Shown here piece after piece: positions 13,553 through 27,002 of a stretch of DNA of 64,000 bases. Under the pieces are notes generated by a model, which was not told where the DNA came from, searched no databases, and saw nothing but the letters and a program-made list of their open reading frames with translations. A program made the position numbers and the translations under genes. The stretch comes from Rallus limicola (taxonomy: Eukaryota > Chordata > Aves > Gruiformes > Rallidae): assembly GCA_022605955.1 (NCBI GenBank), contig JAKCOZ010000005.1, positions 48,795,762 to 48,859,761 of the forward strand, in the 5' to 3' direction. How positions within the stretch are numbered: the first letter of the stretch is position 1; every line of letters begins with the position of its first letter.

Positions 13553-16500
13553 CCCAAGACCTCTAATTTTTCACTTTACAGCCAGCCCCATTGCCAGCTA
13601 TCTTGAGGGAAACTTCAGAGGGAAGCAGCTACTAGATGATTTGATTAGTCTTTTGCCCCTAGACCCAGGTATGATGATGGACTTGCACGTCAGGACCTCT
13701 AAAGACCTCCATCACTCTCCTCTGGCCTCCCTCTGCCCAGACATGAAGTGTACAAGGGCAGGTGCATCCCAAGAGTTCCATGGACCTCCCCTGGCCATCA
13801 TGCCATAGTGCAGGACTGATCTCACCCAGTGCCTGGGATGTAGCCCCTTCCAGGGGCACATGGAGCAGTGCTGCTCACTCAGCCCCAGGCAGTCTGAAAG
13901 GGCTGTTGGAGGAGGTGGACATACTGCAGGGGACAAAGGTAGGTGGCTGAGGGCACCAGTGTTGCAGTGGGGTTGTGGCTTGCTTGGGTGTGAATCTTGT
14001 GGACCCAAATACCTCAATTAAATGCTACTGAAAAGCAACTGTCATGCCTGCCACAGATTTCGCTGCTTAATCCAAGACTCCTGAGCAGTTCCAGGGAATT
14101 GTCTCAAAACCAGAGAGGATGTTGCATCAGTTGCATGCAGACCCTTAGCTCTTAGAGTGGAAAATACAGTGGATAAAAAGTGGTCTTAACCTGAAGGACC
14201 TAAGTCTGGACCTCCTCACGTGAAGCACAGTGCAGAAAATGCCAGTAGCAGGATTCAGGGAAGCATGAATATACTGATAGTGCAGCCTCAGGAAAGCTGG
14301 GGACCTGGCGTCCCAAATGACTGGAAGCGACATTTCCCCAAGCATCATCCACATCCTGTGTGCTGAAGGGTCATGGGGACACACCATGTGGGCTTGGACC
14401 CATCACTTCCCATACTTGTGGTTTCCTCCTCAAAAAAGAGAGGTGACAGCAGTGTCATGTCTGCAAAAATGCTCTGAGATCCAGGAATGCAGAAGTGGAA
14501 GTGAAAGCCAGAAGCTGCTTGCTACTGCAGCTGCCACTGCTGCTGACCTTGGGGAGGGAGGTAGGGCTGCTAGACAGCCCACTGATCTGTCAGCAGTGCA
14601 GTTTGTGAAGAATAATTAAACACATGTAAAGCAGAAGACAGACACCAATTTCCTTTAGTTTATTCCTCAGAATAAGTACATAAAAGAATGTAAATGCTTT
14701 CAGATTTCAGCCATGGGGAAAAATCCAGGAACGGTCTGTTTTTCCTTCCCACCCTCACCTGGCTGCACACCAGGGAAAGAAGGTGAAGATGAGCCATTCT
14801 CCCCTGACATTTGCCAGGTCTCATCTGTTTCATCACCATCCCCACCACACAAATGACGTTCTGTTCTCTCTCTGTTCACCCAGTATCCCTTACCTGGCAC
14901 TCAAAGATGCAAATACACAGCCTGGTTACCAGTGGAGCCACAGCTTGCACAACAAGTAGTCCCTTCGCTCAGAGAAGGAAAACCTAGAGCAGAAAGTCTG
15001 TGACATTGCAGAGGGCATTCAGTTACCTGCCAGTCCAGTCCCTTCCAGGCTGCTTTGAGCATCTAACACCAGAGCTCTAAAAAACTTGCTACGCAGGGAA
15101 TTAGAATTTCCTCCTTTAGCCCAGAGCCACAACCCCACCGATGCCACAGCAGAAGCGTGAATGTCCCCCTCTCTCCTTGCAGGTAGAGTGATCATGCTGA
15201 AGGACCTTCTACCATCTCACATTGTTTTGCAGTCACAGGTCTGTCAGGCCAGGCTGTCACTTGTCCTGCCTCATCCCTGAGGCACATCAGTGTTGACACA
15301 GAGGTGGAAAATCACTGATTCCCTTCGTCACTTTCATTTAGTGAGGTTGAAATAAAAACGCTTAGTGGCAAAAATTGTGGAGTTAATTACAAGAGATCGA
15401 TAGTGGCTAGATTTTTATCTTGTTTGAGGCCACTCAGCACAAGGATAACAGCTGCTTTTTGCTCCTGAGAAATGTCTAGAAAGAAACTAACAGTCAGCTA
15501 TTCAACCAGGTGCTTTTTATTGCATGAGTAGTTATTTGCTTCAGAAGGAAATGCTCCTAAATGTGATTCGCCACATCAGGAGGGTATCAGGTACCTGCAC
15601 TGCATGTTGCAAAGAAGGTCAGAAGAAATATTTGCCCCCCACCCCCCCACCCCGTGCATCAAATTCCATTGTAGGGAGGGTGGGCACCAGTGGAGTAAAA
15701 AGTTAGCAAATGTGATATCAGCAAGGGGAAATGAATATTAAATAGTGCGGTGGGAGGGTGTGCCTGTGTGACAGCAGTACATCCCCTGCAGTAAGCCCTG
15801 TACAACCCTATTTTATCACTCTGACCCAAATACAGCAAACACAATGCTCCCAAGCTGTCACCAGACAGCAGGACTGGTTCTTGAATCCACATTCCTGCTA
15901 AAGCATCTGCACCTCTCACACCTCCCAGCTTGCATTCAGCATCTCTGGACCACAAGGGCAGTTTTCCAGCCTCCTGTGCAGGAGAGACAGGATTTGCTTT
16001 TCCCAGTGCCCCAGGTGACAGTACTTGTGTGCAGCCAGGTTGGGTGAATGGGAGGCAAGGCTCTGGCTCTCCATGGGGCAGTGGGGACGTGTGAATTTTA
16101 ACCAACATGCCCTAGGCTGGCCAGTCTGTCTCTCACAGAGACAGACCAGAGATTGTATTAGGCAGAGCAGCCAGGGATGAATTTATACAAGGATATAACT
16201 TTTCCTGAAGAAACATGAAAGACATTTAGAGAAGCTGCAAGAGAGTTATTTATTGAGGAACAACCTTGGCACATCCGGGCTGGGGAAATTTACCCACATG
16301 CCTGAAGACAGAGACTGGGAGGAAACCCTGCAAAAACCACCCGGGCAGGGCTGCTGTGTAAACACAGGCCTACCCAGGGGAGGACTTGCTTTTGAAGGTA
16401 AAGGACAAAGAGACACAGAACAAAGGGACAGATGGTTGTAAACATCTAGTAGGTGTTGGTGTAGCCACTGTGAAGGTGGCTAGCTGGGATGTTTGGGAAC

Positions 16501-19500
16501 AGGCCTGTGGGAGCAAAAGTAATCCATTATGGGAGGATGAGTTTAAGGAGGGGATTTTTATGAAGTGGCACATCCACTCCAGCTGATTTCACATGAAATG
16601 GGAGCTGTGGGGCTGTTTGCTGGTGATAGTGTGGTGGAGGAGCTGGAAGGGTGCCCTGGGTGTGGCCCACCGCCTATCATAGGATAGAGGGCCTGAAATT
16701 GCCTTCATTTGCTTACCCAGCTACAAAAATAAGATGGAAAGCAATTCTTGGAAGTGCTGCCCTTCTCCAAGCGTTAGGCCAGCGGGAGTGGAAGAATTAA
16801 ACCCCTGGGTCACTGCACTGGACTTCACAAGTGCACACTGAGCAAACACTGTGGATCATGGTTTTCCACTACCACTTCCTATTGTCCATTGCTGTTCTGG
16901 CCATGGTTTTATTTTTGTTGTTGTTGTTGAAAGGTAAATATTTTATAGTCATGTCATCAGTATTCACAGCCTGTAGGAACTGCCTTGGGTTGGGTCTTCA
17001 GGTCATATCAACCCTGAGGTAAAAGCTCATAGGCAGTGTTTGCTCTTCTAAGCAAGCTGTAATGCTGTGAGCATCTTGCCTTTCATGCTGTCTCCTGTGC
17101 ATAGGTTTGCACATATGAGTGACTTAGAAAAGTCAGAGTTTGCATTTCTGCGCCCAGAAATAACTGAGACCCACACAAAAAAGCTGGCAAAGTATTATTC
17201 TCATGATTTTTTTTGACAGGAACTCTGTTAACTTCACTGAACTTCTTAGTACTTCTCCTACCATTTACATTTGTGAAGGGCTTTCACAAAACAGCTTCCC
17301 TGACAGCATTTATGTAGATGAGTTGTACTTCAGAAGTCTACCCAGTCTGAGAAATGCAGACACACTCTTCTGCCACTTTATGGTTTCACTTCTGCAAAAT
17401 CACATTCTTCCCTGGGCACTGGATGAGAGGAGGTAGTGTCCTGTCTGAGCAGTTTATTGAACACCTCACATCTTCAGGAATTTAACACCAGTGGCTGAAG
17501 TCATATCAGCTCCCTATAAACATCTGGCAGTGTTTTCTTGGCACTGTGAGCAGACAGGCTGTCCTCTCCTCTACACACTTGAAGTGAGGAGGGGCTGAAG
17601 GTTTTGCAAGTTTGCATCCCTGATGGGTTTGGAGAGCCGTGTGTTGCAAGATCAAAGTCAGAGCTGGGTTCTCTAGCTAAATGGCAGAGTTCTGTTCCTT
17701 TCAAATCCATAGGCAATAATCCTTTTGACTTCTTGCACTGCCATTAAACCATGTTTATTTGTTCTGGTAGCTGTTTTGTAAAAAAAAGGTGAGTCGACAA
17801 AGAAGTCAAACCCTTGCTGCTTTCAGTTAAAAATGGCAAGCCGTGTTAGCTATGAAAGCTGAGGAGCTGTGTTTGCTATTCTGCACCCCATGACAATACA
17901 GCAGCCGCTAAGTGCTGCAGCTTATTTTGGGAAGCATGTCATGCACTCCAGTTATATATAGAAAACAGCAGATGAGGTGGTGCCCTGTTTCTTTCAAGAC
18001 CCTTGTGAGGTTTAGGAGACCAGGTATGTGTCAGGCGCCCAAGTGCAGGAGGGTATCAGACAGAATGGGCACATAGAGAAGAGAAGAAAAGGAATTTCTC
18101 ACCCAGGGAAGCAGCAGCCATGCACTGCAGAGGGCGAGGATCTGGAGCAGCACACAGAAATAGAAAATAGGCCCTCCCCCTTCCTTCCCAAATGAAACCT
18201 GCTTCCATCGAACTGCAATAACACCACAACTAAGGGAGCATGTGGTTTTAAAGCAGGATCGTCCTGGTGAGATAAAAGTCGCAGTAAATGTAAAATCAGA
18301 AAATCAAGGAGCACAAGAAGCTCTATGTGGCCAAAGGTAATTGTTCCACCCCTAGGGAGGAGGAGAGAGGAGACAACTTGCAGCAGGGAGTAATCTGCTG
18401 CTTTGAAGAACAATGGTCCACAATGACAATAGAGACTCCCAACACACCCAGCGGCTGACACAATGGCTGAAAGTATCCAAGTGCTTATCTCTTTGACATT
18501 AGGATGGGCGTAGGTTTCATCCATACCAGTTGCACAAAAGGCTGAGGGTGCCTTGCATTTGTGCCTTAGCTGGTTTCTCCAGGGGGCCTGTGGCCTTGCA
18601 ACCCCACAGGAGGTGGGGACACCCTGGGGAAGGGGCTTCTCCCTAAAGGGTGACTTCATCTGAGGAAAAGGCTAAGGTTGAGCTAAGGTCGATGATCACA
18701 AGTAGGGATTGTGCTGCAGGTGTTTGTAGGGGAGGGTGCAAATCTCACAGAAAGGCATTGGAGAGAGCAAAGCTAACATCTCCAGATTTACAGTTTAAAA
18801 TTATATTAAAACAGAGTCAGTGGTCTGCAACCTGCCCTACTCCTGGGGAAGGTTGCTCTGCTGTGGGTTATTGTGGCTTATCTTTGCAATGTCTCCATCC
18901 AGACGCGCCCAGGGTTAGAGCCGAGGTGGGACACTGAAGTCAGGCTTGAAACTCCAGTTCAGCTCACGGGTTCAGACTGAGACAAGTATTCAAGTCACAC
19001 ATGGTCATCTCACCTACTCCCTAGTGTCACCAGTCAAACTCCTCACCGTGCTGGGTATTGAACTGATATAGGAAGATCTAATCACTAACCCAGGAACCTG
19101 CAACTCAAGAGCCAGATATGAAAACAAGATTTTCCCAGGACTGTGGTAATGATTGCCACCCACATCTATCATCCTACTTTGAAATATTACTCCTTTCCAA
19201 GCTCAAACACAGATCAGAAATGCAGAGTACACAGAGAAAGCTTCATCTTAAAATACAGCCTGGCAATCACTAATATAGGTGATGCAGTGCACCATCTAAC
19301 TTAATCCAGGTGATGTGGAAGAGAATGTGTTCATTGTCAATGAGCTACACAAGCCTGTAAAAGCCCAGAGAAAGAGGGCTTTTTATTGCATGAGGAGACT
19401 AGCATGCCATAAGCCAGAAGGCACTCCTACTTTCAGCAGCTGAACATGTAAAACTAAGGAAGGGTGTGGGAATCAGGAGAAGACTCAGCAACATAAAAAG

Positions 19501-22500
19501 AACCAAGATTTTCATGAGTTTCTACAGAGCATGGAGTTTTTTTAAAGTGCCCTCTTGGAACTCTCTGAGCAGTACTTTGGCTTCAGAAAATATTTGGAAT
19601 TTACCTCTAAGTGAAGCCTCTCCTGGAGATTTCAGATCAAGTATTTGAACTATTCCTTCTCCCCACCCCAGTTAAAGACCTTCCCTGCAGATGCCAAACT
19701 TGATAGTTCTGGGAGGAAGAGTTTTCATCTGAGTCCCTTCTGCCTGTAGAACTTCCAGAAGATCACAGAATCAGAAAGGAAACAGGAATGGATCTGGGGT
19801 GGGGGGGTTGCAGGCTTTTCAAGCATCCCCATAAGTTAATGATGTATGAGGACACTTGGCTAGACAGGAGCCATCTGTCACCTCCATTCACATGATGGGC
19901 AGCAGGCACAGCTCCAGGCTGTATCAGGGGCGGTCATCTTCTCGGAGGGCTGGTTGGTAGCTGGCACAGCCAGCCCTGGTCAGTTAATCACAGAACGCAT
20001 GCTCTCTCCCTAGCTGCAGGCAGGCCAGAGGCAGAAACCAGTGGCATGAGTCCTGCACTTCATGTGTAGGATCAGACAGGTCCAGACTTATGCAGGATCA
20101 TATGCCGCACATGAGTCAGTTGTGTGATGCTCTTGCAAGGAAGGTGTTCTTGGCTGTATTTATAGGACTGTAATAGCTAAAGTATGAGAGGCAATTATAC
20201 CATGCTATTAATTGCTATTGACTCCCCAGCTGCAGTCCTATGTCCATTTTTGGGAATAGTACTTCAAGAACTAGGCCCATGGGGACCATCTATCAGAGAG
20301 CTACCTAAGCAACAGTGATTTCAATAACATGGGAATTTATTCTGTGATGGAAGACCGAAGCTGTCTGGGTGCTTAGTCTAGAAAAGCAAATGCTAAAAGG
20401 GGAGCTGGAGGAACCACTATTATCTGTGAATAATAAGCAATTAGATTTTTATTGTTAATGATTACTTAATTAGCCTCAAGATTCATGGGGATAGAGTAAG
20501 AAGAAAAAAAATCATTATTATTTAAATCTTCAGATGAAAAGAAGAGTCAAGCTCTTAGGAAAAAATTGTGAACTATGGAAGTAGTCATGTGCTAGAAGAC
20601 CTGTGAGGATGTGGATTCTCTGAGAAGATTACACAAATACTGGTCACTCATGATCTGCTGATATTAATCCTCTCTTAATACAAAGATTTAAATGAGGTGA
20701 TCTCCTCAGGTGCCTCCCAAGCTAATTCTATGGGTTAGTGCCTGAAAAACATTTGCCCTCTGTGCTTCCTATTAGAAGATGTTTTCATTTTGTGGCTGTG
20801 GGCTCCTAACAAGTGTGCTCCCACACAGTCTGTAGAGGCATGTTAGATGTGCCCATCTAAATTGTCACCTCTTGTGTACTAAGTATAGTGCAGCCTCTCT
20901 CACCACCTGGTCTCTGGTCTCCAAAGCCAGCTAGGAAAAAGGAACAATAACCTGGCCTGAGCTCTTAGGGGTGTTCTGAAATCAAACTCATGAACGTCAG
21001 AGAAATCTGCTGAGACTGTCATGAACTTAGTAATGGTACACTCAGAATAGGATATATATATATGTATTTGCAGGAAATAATATAATGTGATCCCAGATAT
21101 TGAATAAGGAGCTTCAAAAGAAATATTTAATAACTTTCCATGCATTGTTAACGAAGAGTAATCACAACCTGTATGCTTGGGATAGCTGAATTAAAGTGCA
21201 TTTCCTAAGTTAAAGTAGACTTCCTAAGTTTTCAGAGCATTTTGAGAGCTTTACTTAGTCACATTGCCATCACAGCATAGCATGTTGTCTGTAAGAATTT
21301 AACAGAACCTTATAGCTACTCTGAAGTGGATGGTGTGGTAATTTCCTAATAATGGTAAGGTAAATAGAAATATGGGACACGTACTAGCACATTCACAGAA
21401 TGCTTAAGAATGAAGATACTCAAGGATTCAAAGGTATCTTTGGGGTAATCAAGTCAAGGCAGTATCACATAGAGCTTCCTTCAGAAACTGTCTCTTCTCA
21501 TTTCCAGCCTGGCTTATTTATAGCCCTTTGTATTTCTGCCTACGCGGTCCATTAGCTTAAGTAATTGCTTTTTCATCTATGTAGAGGGAGCCATCTTATG
21601 GGTTTTTTTCTCAGCTTTCATTTTGCTGGGCTATAAAACCTAGCCCTTTTAACACCTTCCATTAAAGCAGGTTCTTCATTCTCCTAGTCTGTTTTGCACT
21701 TCTTGTAGTCATGACACTTACCTGAGAGGGAGTGACCAAGTGCATATGGTATTTCAAAGAGAGTTTCCCTACTGCCCTGTGCAATTACAGTAATGGTTCT
21801 CTTTCTGTACTGGAGATATCATCTCTGCTGCATTGTAGGAACATCTTCATCTTCTTTGTGGTCATACCATAGGGACAGCTGTTTAGGAATACTCCAGAAA
21901 ACTCTCTGTGAGGTAGTCCCAAAACTAAAATTGATACTGCAGTGACCACTCAAATTTCCACGTGAAGTTCTGTGCAGCTTCTATGTGAATCAAGATCAGT
22001 TGGCCTTGCATTAACTACAAGCATTGCACCTGCTAGTCTTCAGTCCTATAGCAGCCTTCCATATAACATCATCCCATAGTAAGCAAGTGGGAATGCAATT
22101 GCATTACAAACTGGTGGAGGTGCTGGTGTGTGGCTGGTTTTGTATCGCGAGATCAGAAATAGCATAGTTACTTAAGTCCAAACCTTTTCCATGCTCAGGT
22201 CTTGAGATTCAGCAGCTGACCTTGCTGAATATTTCTCTGAATTGATAGGATTCTTAGCCTTATGAGCTGAGATCAAAACCTAATTGTCCATGGTTTATCC
22301 TTGTGCTGCTTCAATCCCTGGTTATTTTCTATTATCTACTCTGCAGTGATGCCCTAACTGCTCAGTAAAACCTGCCTTCTTTGACTATGATCATCATTGA
22401 TTATTTGGTCTCACTGATTGGGGTCCTGACCCCAACCTGCTGGATGACTCCCTAGCTTAACCTCAGAACTCACTCATCACCAGACTTGTCTGGTGATCTG

Positions 22501-23302
22501 GAGTCTGGCTGAAGACCAGATATTGTCAGTGGACCTGCCCTGCCATGCTGTTATGCTGGCTCCTTGCGCCCTATTCTGTTTTCCATCTTCCCCCTGACTC
22601 CTCCCATCAGTTGAGTGCATCAGCAATATTAGTATTTCTTAGTCACCATGTTGGCTATTCATCTTTCCTCTCAGGATTTCTCCTCTTTCTTTTTTATCTT
22701 TCTTATCAGGTGGTTACAATCTCCTAATGTCCTCTTTTTTCTGTACCAGGAATGAAGCTCATAAAAGCCTGTCTTGTATTTTAGTTTAAAGTTTCTTCAT
22801 AATTACCAGTGCCCTGGTCCCAGAGATCCATGATACTCATACAGCGTGCATGTATTTCTTGGGGCCTCCAGGTCTGACCAAGTGAGCAACATTGATCTTT
22901 GCCAGAGACCTCAACTAACAAATGCATCCTGGATGCAAGCTGTAAGGTTACCACCAGAACAGAGAAAGAATTCAGACATTGGTGAAGTGGTGGAAACAGC
23001 ACCCATAAAAATATTAGTAACTTGGGAAGCAACTTGTGCTTGGGAAAAACAAGATGGACTAGAAACAGAAATGAAGAAATTCAGTCATAAAACTGAATTA
23101 AAGGGTTATAATAAAAGACAGAGACAAAATACGTCAGAAATACAATAGCTTTATAGAAATAAAAGAGACAATAAATTGGCTTCTCTGAAAACAGGGATGC
23201 TGAGAAATGTTGCAAACCACTGAGCTGGAATGAAGCTGTTCTGAGGCTTCCCAAAGCAGCCACTGGCTTTACTGCATTTCAGTAATTTATTTATTATTCG
23301 TT
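13553..23302. other. Intergenic DNA, no gene recognised
   Basis: Both strands were read for exons. The largest open frames (minus 18099-18659, 186 codons; minus 15659-16108, 149 codons) have no recognisable family, and no consistent splice partners were seen. Short C- and G-rich tracts occur near 15637-15655 and 19798-19807. No CR1 or LTR tail was evident. Confidence 0.5.
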
Positions 23303-23324
23303 TTTTGTTTGTTTGTTTGTTTGT
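23303..23324. repeat. (TTTG)n microsatellite
   Basis: About five TTTG tetranucleotides in tandem. Confidence 0.8.
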
Positions 23325-23363
23325 TATATTATTTGCTCTCATTGTTGTAAACCTATTTAACCC

Positions 23364-24073
23364 TTGCAGGGAGCCATCTTGCAGCCACTATTCTGCAAAC
23401 TCCCAGTGATCCCTGGCTTGCTTTTAGAAGCTCCAAAAAAACAGCTGCTGTCAGTAGATTTTAATGTGCCATATGTATATTTTGATGAAGGTTGGAAATC
23501 ACAAGGAATGTTTCCTTCTGTAAATATGTTCAGCATGATGCTTTGTATGGGACGTAAATTATCCTTCTACACTAAGGCCACACTTCATAAGCAGTCTCCT
23601 GTTTCAATTGATGATTTCAGCAATCTTTGTCATCAATTTAGGTTGACTCTCCCTGTAGAAGATTTTAATCTAGTTGGCCTAAATAAACTCCTGCTTCCAG
23701 CCAAGTGAAATGATCAATGATAGATTCTGATTTAAAAACCGCTGACATGATTCCTTCAAACCACAACACACCTACTGTTGATGCAAGAAAACCCCAACTA
23801 GAAGAGGCTGAAAAGGTTTATACAGGTTACCCAAAATTAGATTGCTAGAATATCCAAATGGCAAAGCAGGCTAGGCATGAAGATAATGCCATGAAAAAAG
23901 TCCTAAAAATACCTTGTTTGTTTTTTTACGATGGCACCACTACAGATGTGATGAAACAGTGCATCAAACAATGTACCTGTACTGACTCCTACTTCAGGTT
24001 GGAAGTTTTAGCCTTAGATACATTCAGAACTGGAAGGACTCCTGAAAAAAATATCAAAAAAGTCTATTAAGAA
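23364..24073 (+). other. Unrecognised pair of short ORFs
   Basis: Two plus-strand open frames, 23364-23708 (114 codons) and 23858-24070 (70 codons), lie close together in different frames. The second has a Cys-containing 'KQCIKQCTCTDSYF' segment and a basic end. I recognise no family, and no splice donor or acceptor links them convincingly. A third frame just upstream (22846-23148, 100 codons) is Lys/Glu-rich at its end. The cluster could be a decayed coding insertion (old retroelement or pseudogene) or chance. Confidence 0.15.
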
Positions 24074-27002
24074 TTTGCTCTGGAATCTGAAAATAGAGAT
24101 TTTCAAAGGAGCTCAGGCTGTTTGGGTGTATTTGCTTGGTAGCCAAGCAAAACAGGAGTCAAGAGGAAATTAATCTGTGGCCTATATTCTAGACTACACG
24201 CTAAGGGAGAAAAAATGTTTCTCGTTAATATGTTTAGGCTGGAAATTAGAAGGTTACTCAACCCTCACAGCAAAGATGTCTTGGAACAACCTTTCACTGG
24301 AGGAATGAGGCAAAGCCATTTTAAGGTGCAGCTTGTTTAGTGGCAAGGATGATCCCACAGTTGACTGGGACAAGAAGTGACAGGCTGCGTGGCTCTATGG
24401 ATGGACTTCCTTACTTGTGACAGTGGGAACTCTGGGATGCTGAGTGTTATGGAAGATTTGGCTTTTACTAGATGTCTGAAAGTGAGCAGAGACCACTCAT
24501 CAATATCCAAAGGTGGCAGAGCACTTCAAACCTCCTTTGCATGTGGTATTAAGAGGAGGCATGTGGAAGGCAGGAAATAGGCATTTGATCATAGGCTACA
24601 GGTTGATTTGAATAAAACAATGTTATGAAGAATTTTCTTTTAAAACCTAGGAAACTCATCATAAACACACAGATGATATCTTACTCTGCTCTGCTACCAG
24701 TTCTTATACTATCCCTTCTGACTATGGGTTTGTTACAAGATATACCTTTCCTGCTGCACACTGCCTTCTGCAAGCCACGCTGATATTCCAAGCACATGCA
24801 AGAGTTGCCATGACCAGACATTTCAGAGAGCATGAGGGTAATTATGGCATCCCTAGAGATGGGTGTCAGTGTCTTGCCTAAGGCTGTACCAAGGCTAACC
24901 CCCATCAGCTAGAGGTTGGACTGTGCCTTGGAGGGTAACACAGAGTAGAAACCAGTGTTGAACTTGAGGGTGTAGATGAGGTTTAACTGCAGCAAGGCAA
25001 AAGGATGCTTTTCTTTGCTTGGTTTTCTCAAGTCTTAAAACTAAAAGTTGGTCAAACGACTGCCTGACAACTTCACTAGTTTTATGTTTTGTTTTCCCAC
25101 AGCCTTTCTCATCTCTGCATCTTTGGGTTTCTTGATTTGGCTTATAGACCTCTTGGTGGCCATGATCACAAATTTGATTTTGGGTATCTGTTCCAGAGTC
25201 GGTATAATTGGGGAGACAAGCAAGACAGGACCTTAATTAAGGGCATTGCACTGCATCTCTGTGTTTCTTCCCTTGTGAGATGCTTTTGATTAGCTGCCTG
25301 AAATACAGGTTTCACAAAGAACTCCTGTGATGCAGAAGTCTGTCTGGCAAAACTAATTGAGAAGAAATGGCCCAATTAAGAAACACATTGTACTTTTCCA
25401 TTTCTAATGGCAAACTTTGCTACAGTTTATGTCCTGTAGGAAGAGTTTGCAGACTTAGAAAGGGTCCTCATTATTTTTGAACTGACAGTGCAAACTCATG
25501 CTTTCATCTGTGTTTGGCACCAAACACTGGAAAAAGAATAAGCATGGTGCAAAGACCTCAACAAAAGCACACCTCATCCTCAGCTTCTTCAGTTACTGAT
25601 CAGCTTTTAGCTGACATGAAGGTACCTACTAATACAACCAAAAGCATTAGTTACATTATTGTTTCATGTAGCAAACCAGAATGATATCCAGACCAAGCAA
25701 CAAATAGCACAGGCAGCTGGCTTAAAGCCCCAGGCCTGAAATCCATGAGTTCAGTACTAAAGACCATCTAGTCCTTCAAGTTCTCAGCTGAGAATTCTCC
25801 AAAGGAGAGGATACGCCTATATGGAAATAAAATAATTTTTCCAGCTAAACGATTTCACACACCAAAATCTGCCTCAAACACACTTTAAAAAAAATTCACA
25901 CGAAAGGAAAATTCTCTCCTTTGACAAGAAAACAGCTGATCAAGACAAACAGGTCAGCAGCTAGCTGAGCAGCCTAGGGCCATGGCCCAGATGATTTAGC
26001 GGGTATTTCCTTCAAATAAGCTGTAATGTTAAAGGGAAAGAAAGAAGATACAGTGACCTTGCTATCTACAAGAACATTCAGCCTTTATAAACTTATTCTT
26101 AACCAGTGTTTTCCAGATTGTATGACATGACCACTTGTGGTTTTTATTCTATGTATGTGCTACCATGTATCACAGAAGAGCAATTGAAAGCAAGTGGTTT
26201 ATTTTCCCTACCTGATTTATTTTTATTGCCCTCATCATACTCCATTCCTAAAGCAGCCAATTCCTACTAGTCAGGAGGAGTTGATAGTGCCACCTTCTCT
26301 CCTTCTTTCTCCTCCAGGAATTTAACTATGCAGAAGATTGACCTAAGACTTAATGCTACTGAAAAACTTAAAATTTGCTCCCTAACCCTTGGCCACGTCT
26401 CTCCCCCGCTTCATTATGCAGCAGCTCTGGCCCCCACAAAGCTGTTGTACAAACCCATTTGTAGAAAACTAAACCCACAGAAAACTCCCTCCTCCATTTT
26501 TGTTGGTTTTTTCCATGTTACGGGATTAAATCAGCTCATGGGAGTTGCCTGAGCAGCATGAACTGCACAAAGCTAGAGGCTTTCCGGGCAGAAGTGGAAT
26601 TCCTGATTCCCATCAGCAGTGAGCGGGTAACTTGGCTCACTGCATCTTGAGAAAACATCCTGAGCCATCAGAACAATCATGCGAACGTGCCTCCTCTACA
26701 GTTTAACACCAGATTTGCTTAACTCCTACTAAGGGTTCTTTAATCTACATGGACTTTGCACACAGGGAGACTTCATGCCATCAGCTCTGCAAGCTCATCC
26801 GTTAAGGCAGCATCCTTCACCAGAGCAGCAGCAAGGTCTCAAACAGCCACAGGCGCTTCTGCAGTGATCCTCCAGCTGAAGGCCAGGAGCATGCAAAGCT
26901 GTCACTGAAGGGAGAATGCAAGGACTGGTGTAATTATCCTAAGGCAAGGCTGGATGCAGAGACAACCAAAAGGCACCAGATTTAGCAAGTCGAGGTAGGA
27001 GT
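24074..27002. other. Intergenic DNA beyond the BAG5 3' end
   Basis: No exon or clear repeat is seen. The segment lies between the predicted BAG5 polyadenylation point and the unexplained ORFs near 23.4-24.1 kb. Its open frames are short and uninformative. Confidence 0.5.

Noticed and set aside
13335..13808. 157-codon plus-strand frame
   Set aside because: It runs through an ERVL-type LTR fragment (13476-13552), so it is not an independent gene.
18099..18659. 186-codon minus-strand frame with hydrophobic stretches
   Set aside because: Has Leu-rich segments that could pass for membrane helices but no family resemblance, no splice or promoter support, and lies in repeat-poor intergenic DNA.
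23081..23342. Small minus-strand frames around the (TTTG)n tract
   Set aside because: They depend on simple-sequence repeat and have no domain.
1..27000. TRMT61A or CKB, expected by synteny
   Set aside because: No conserved block of either protein was seen on any strand; they probably lie left of the window.
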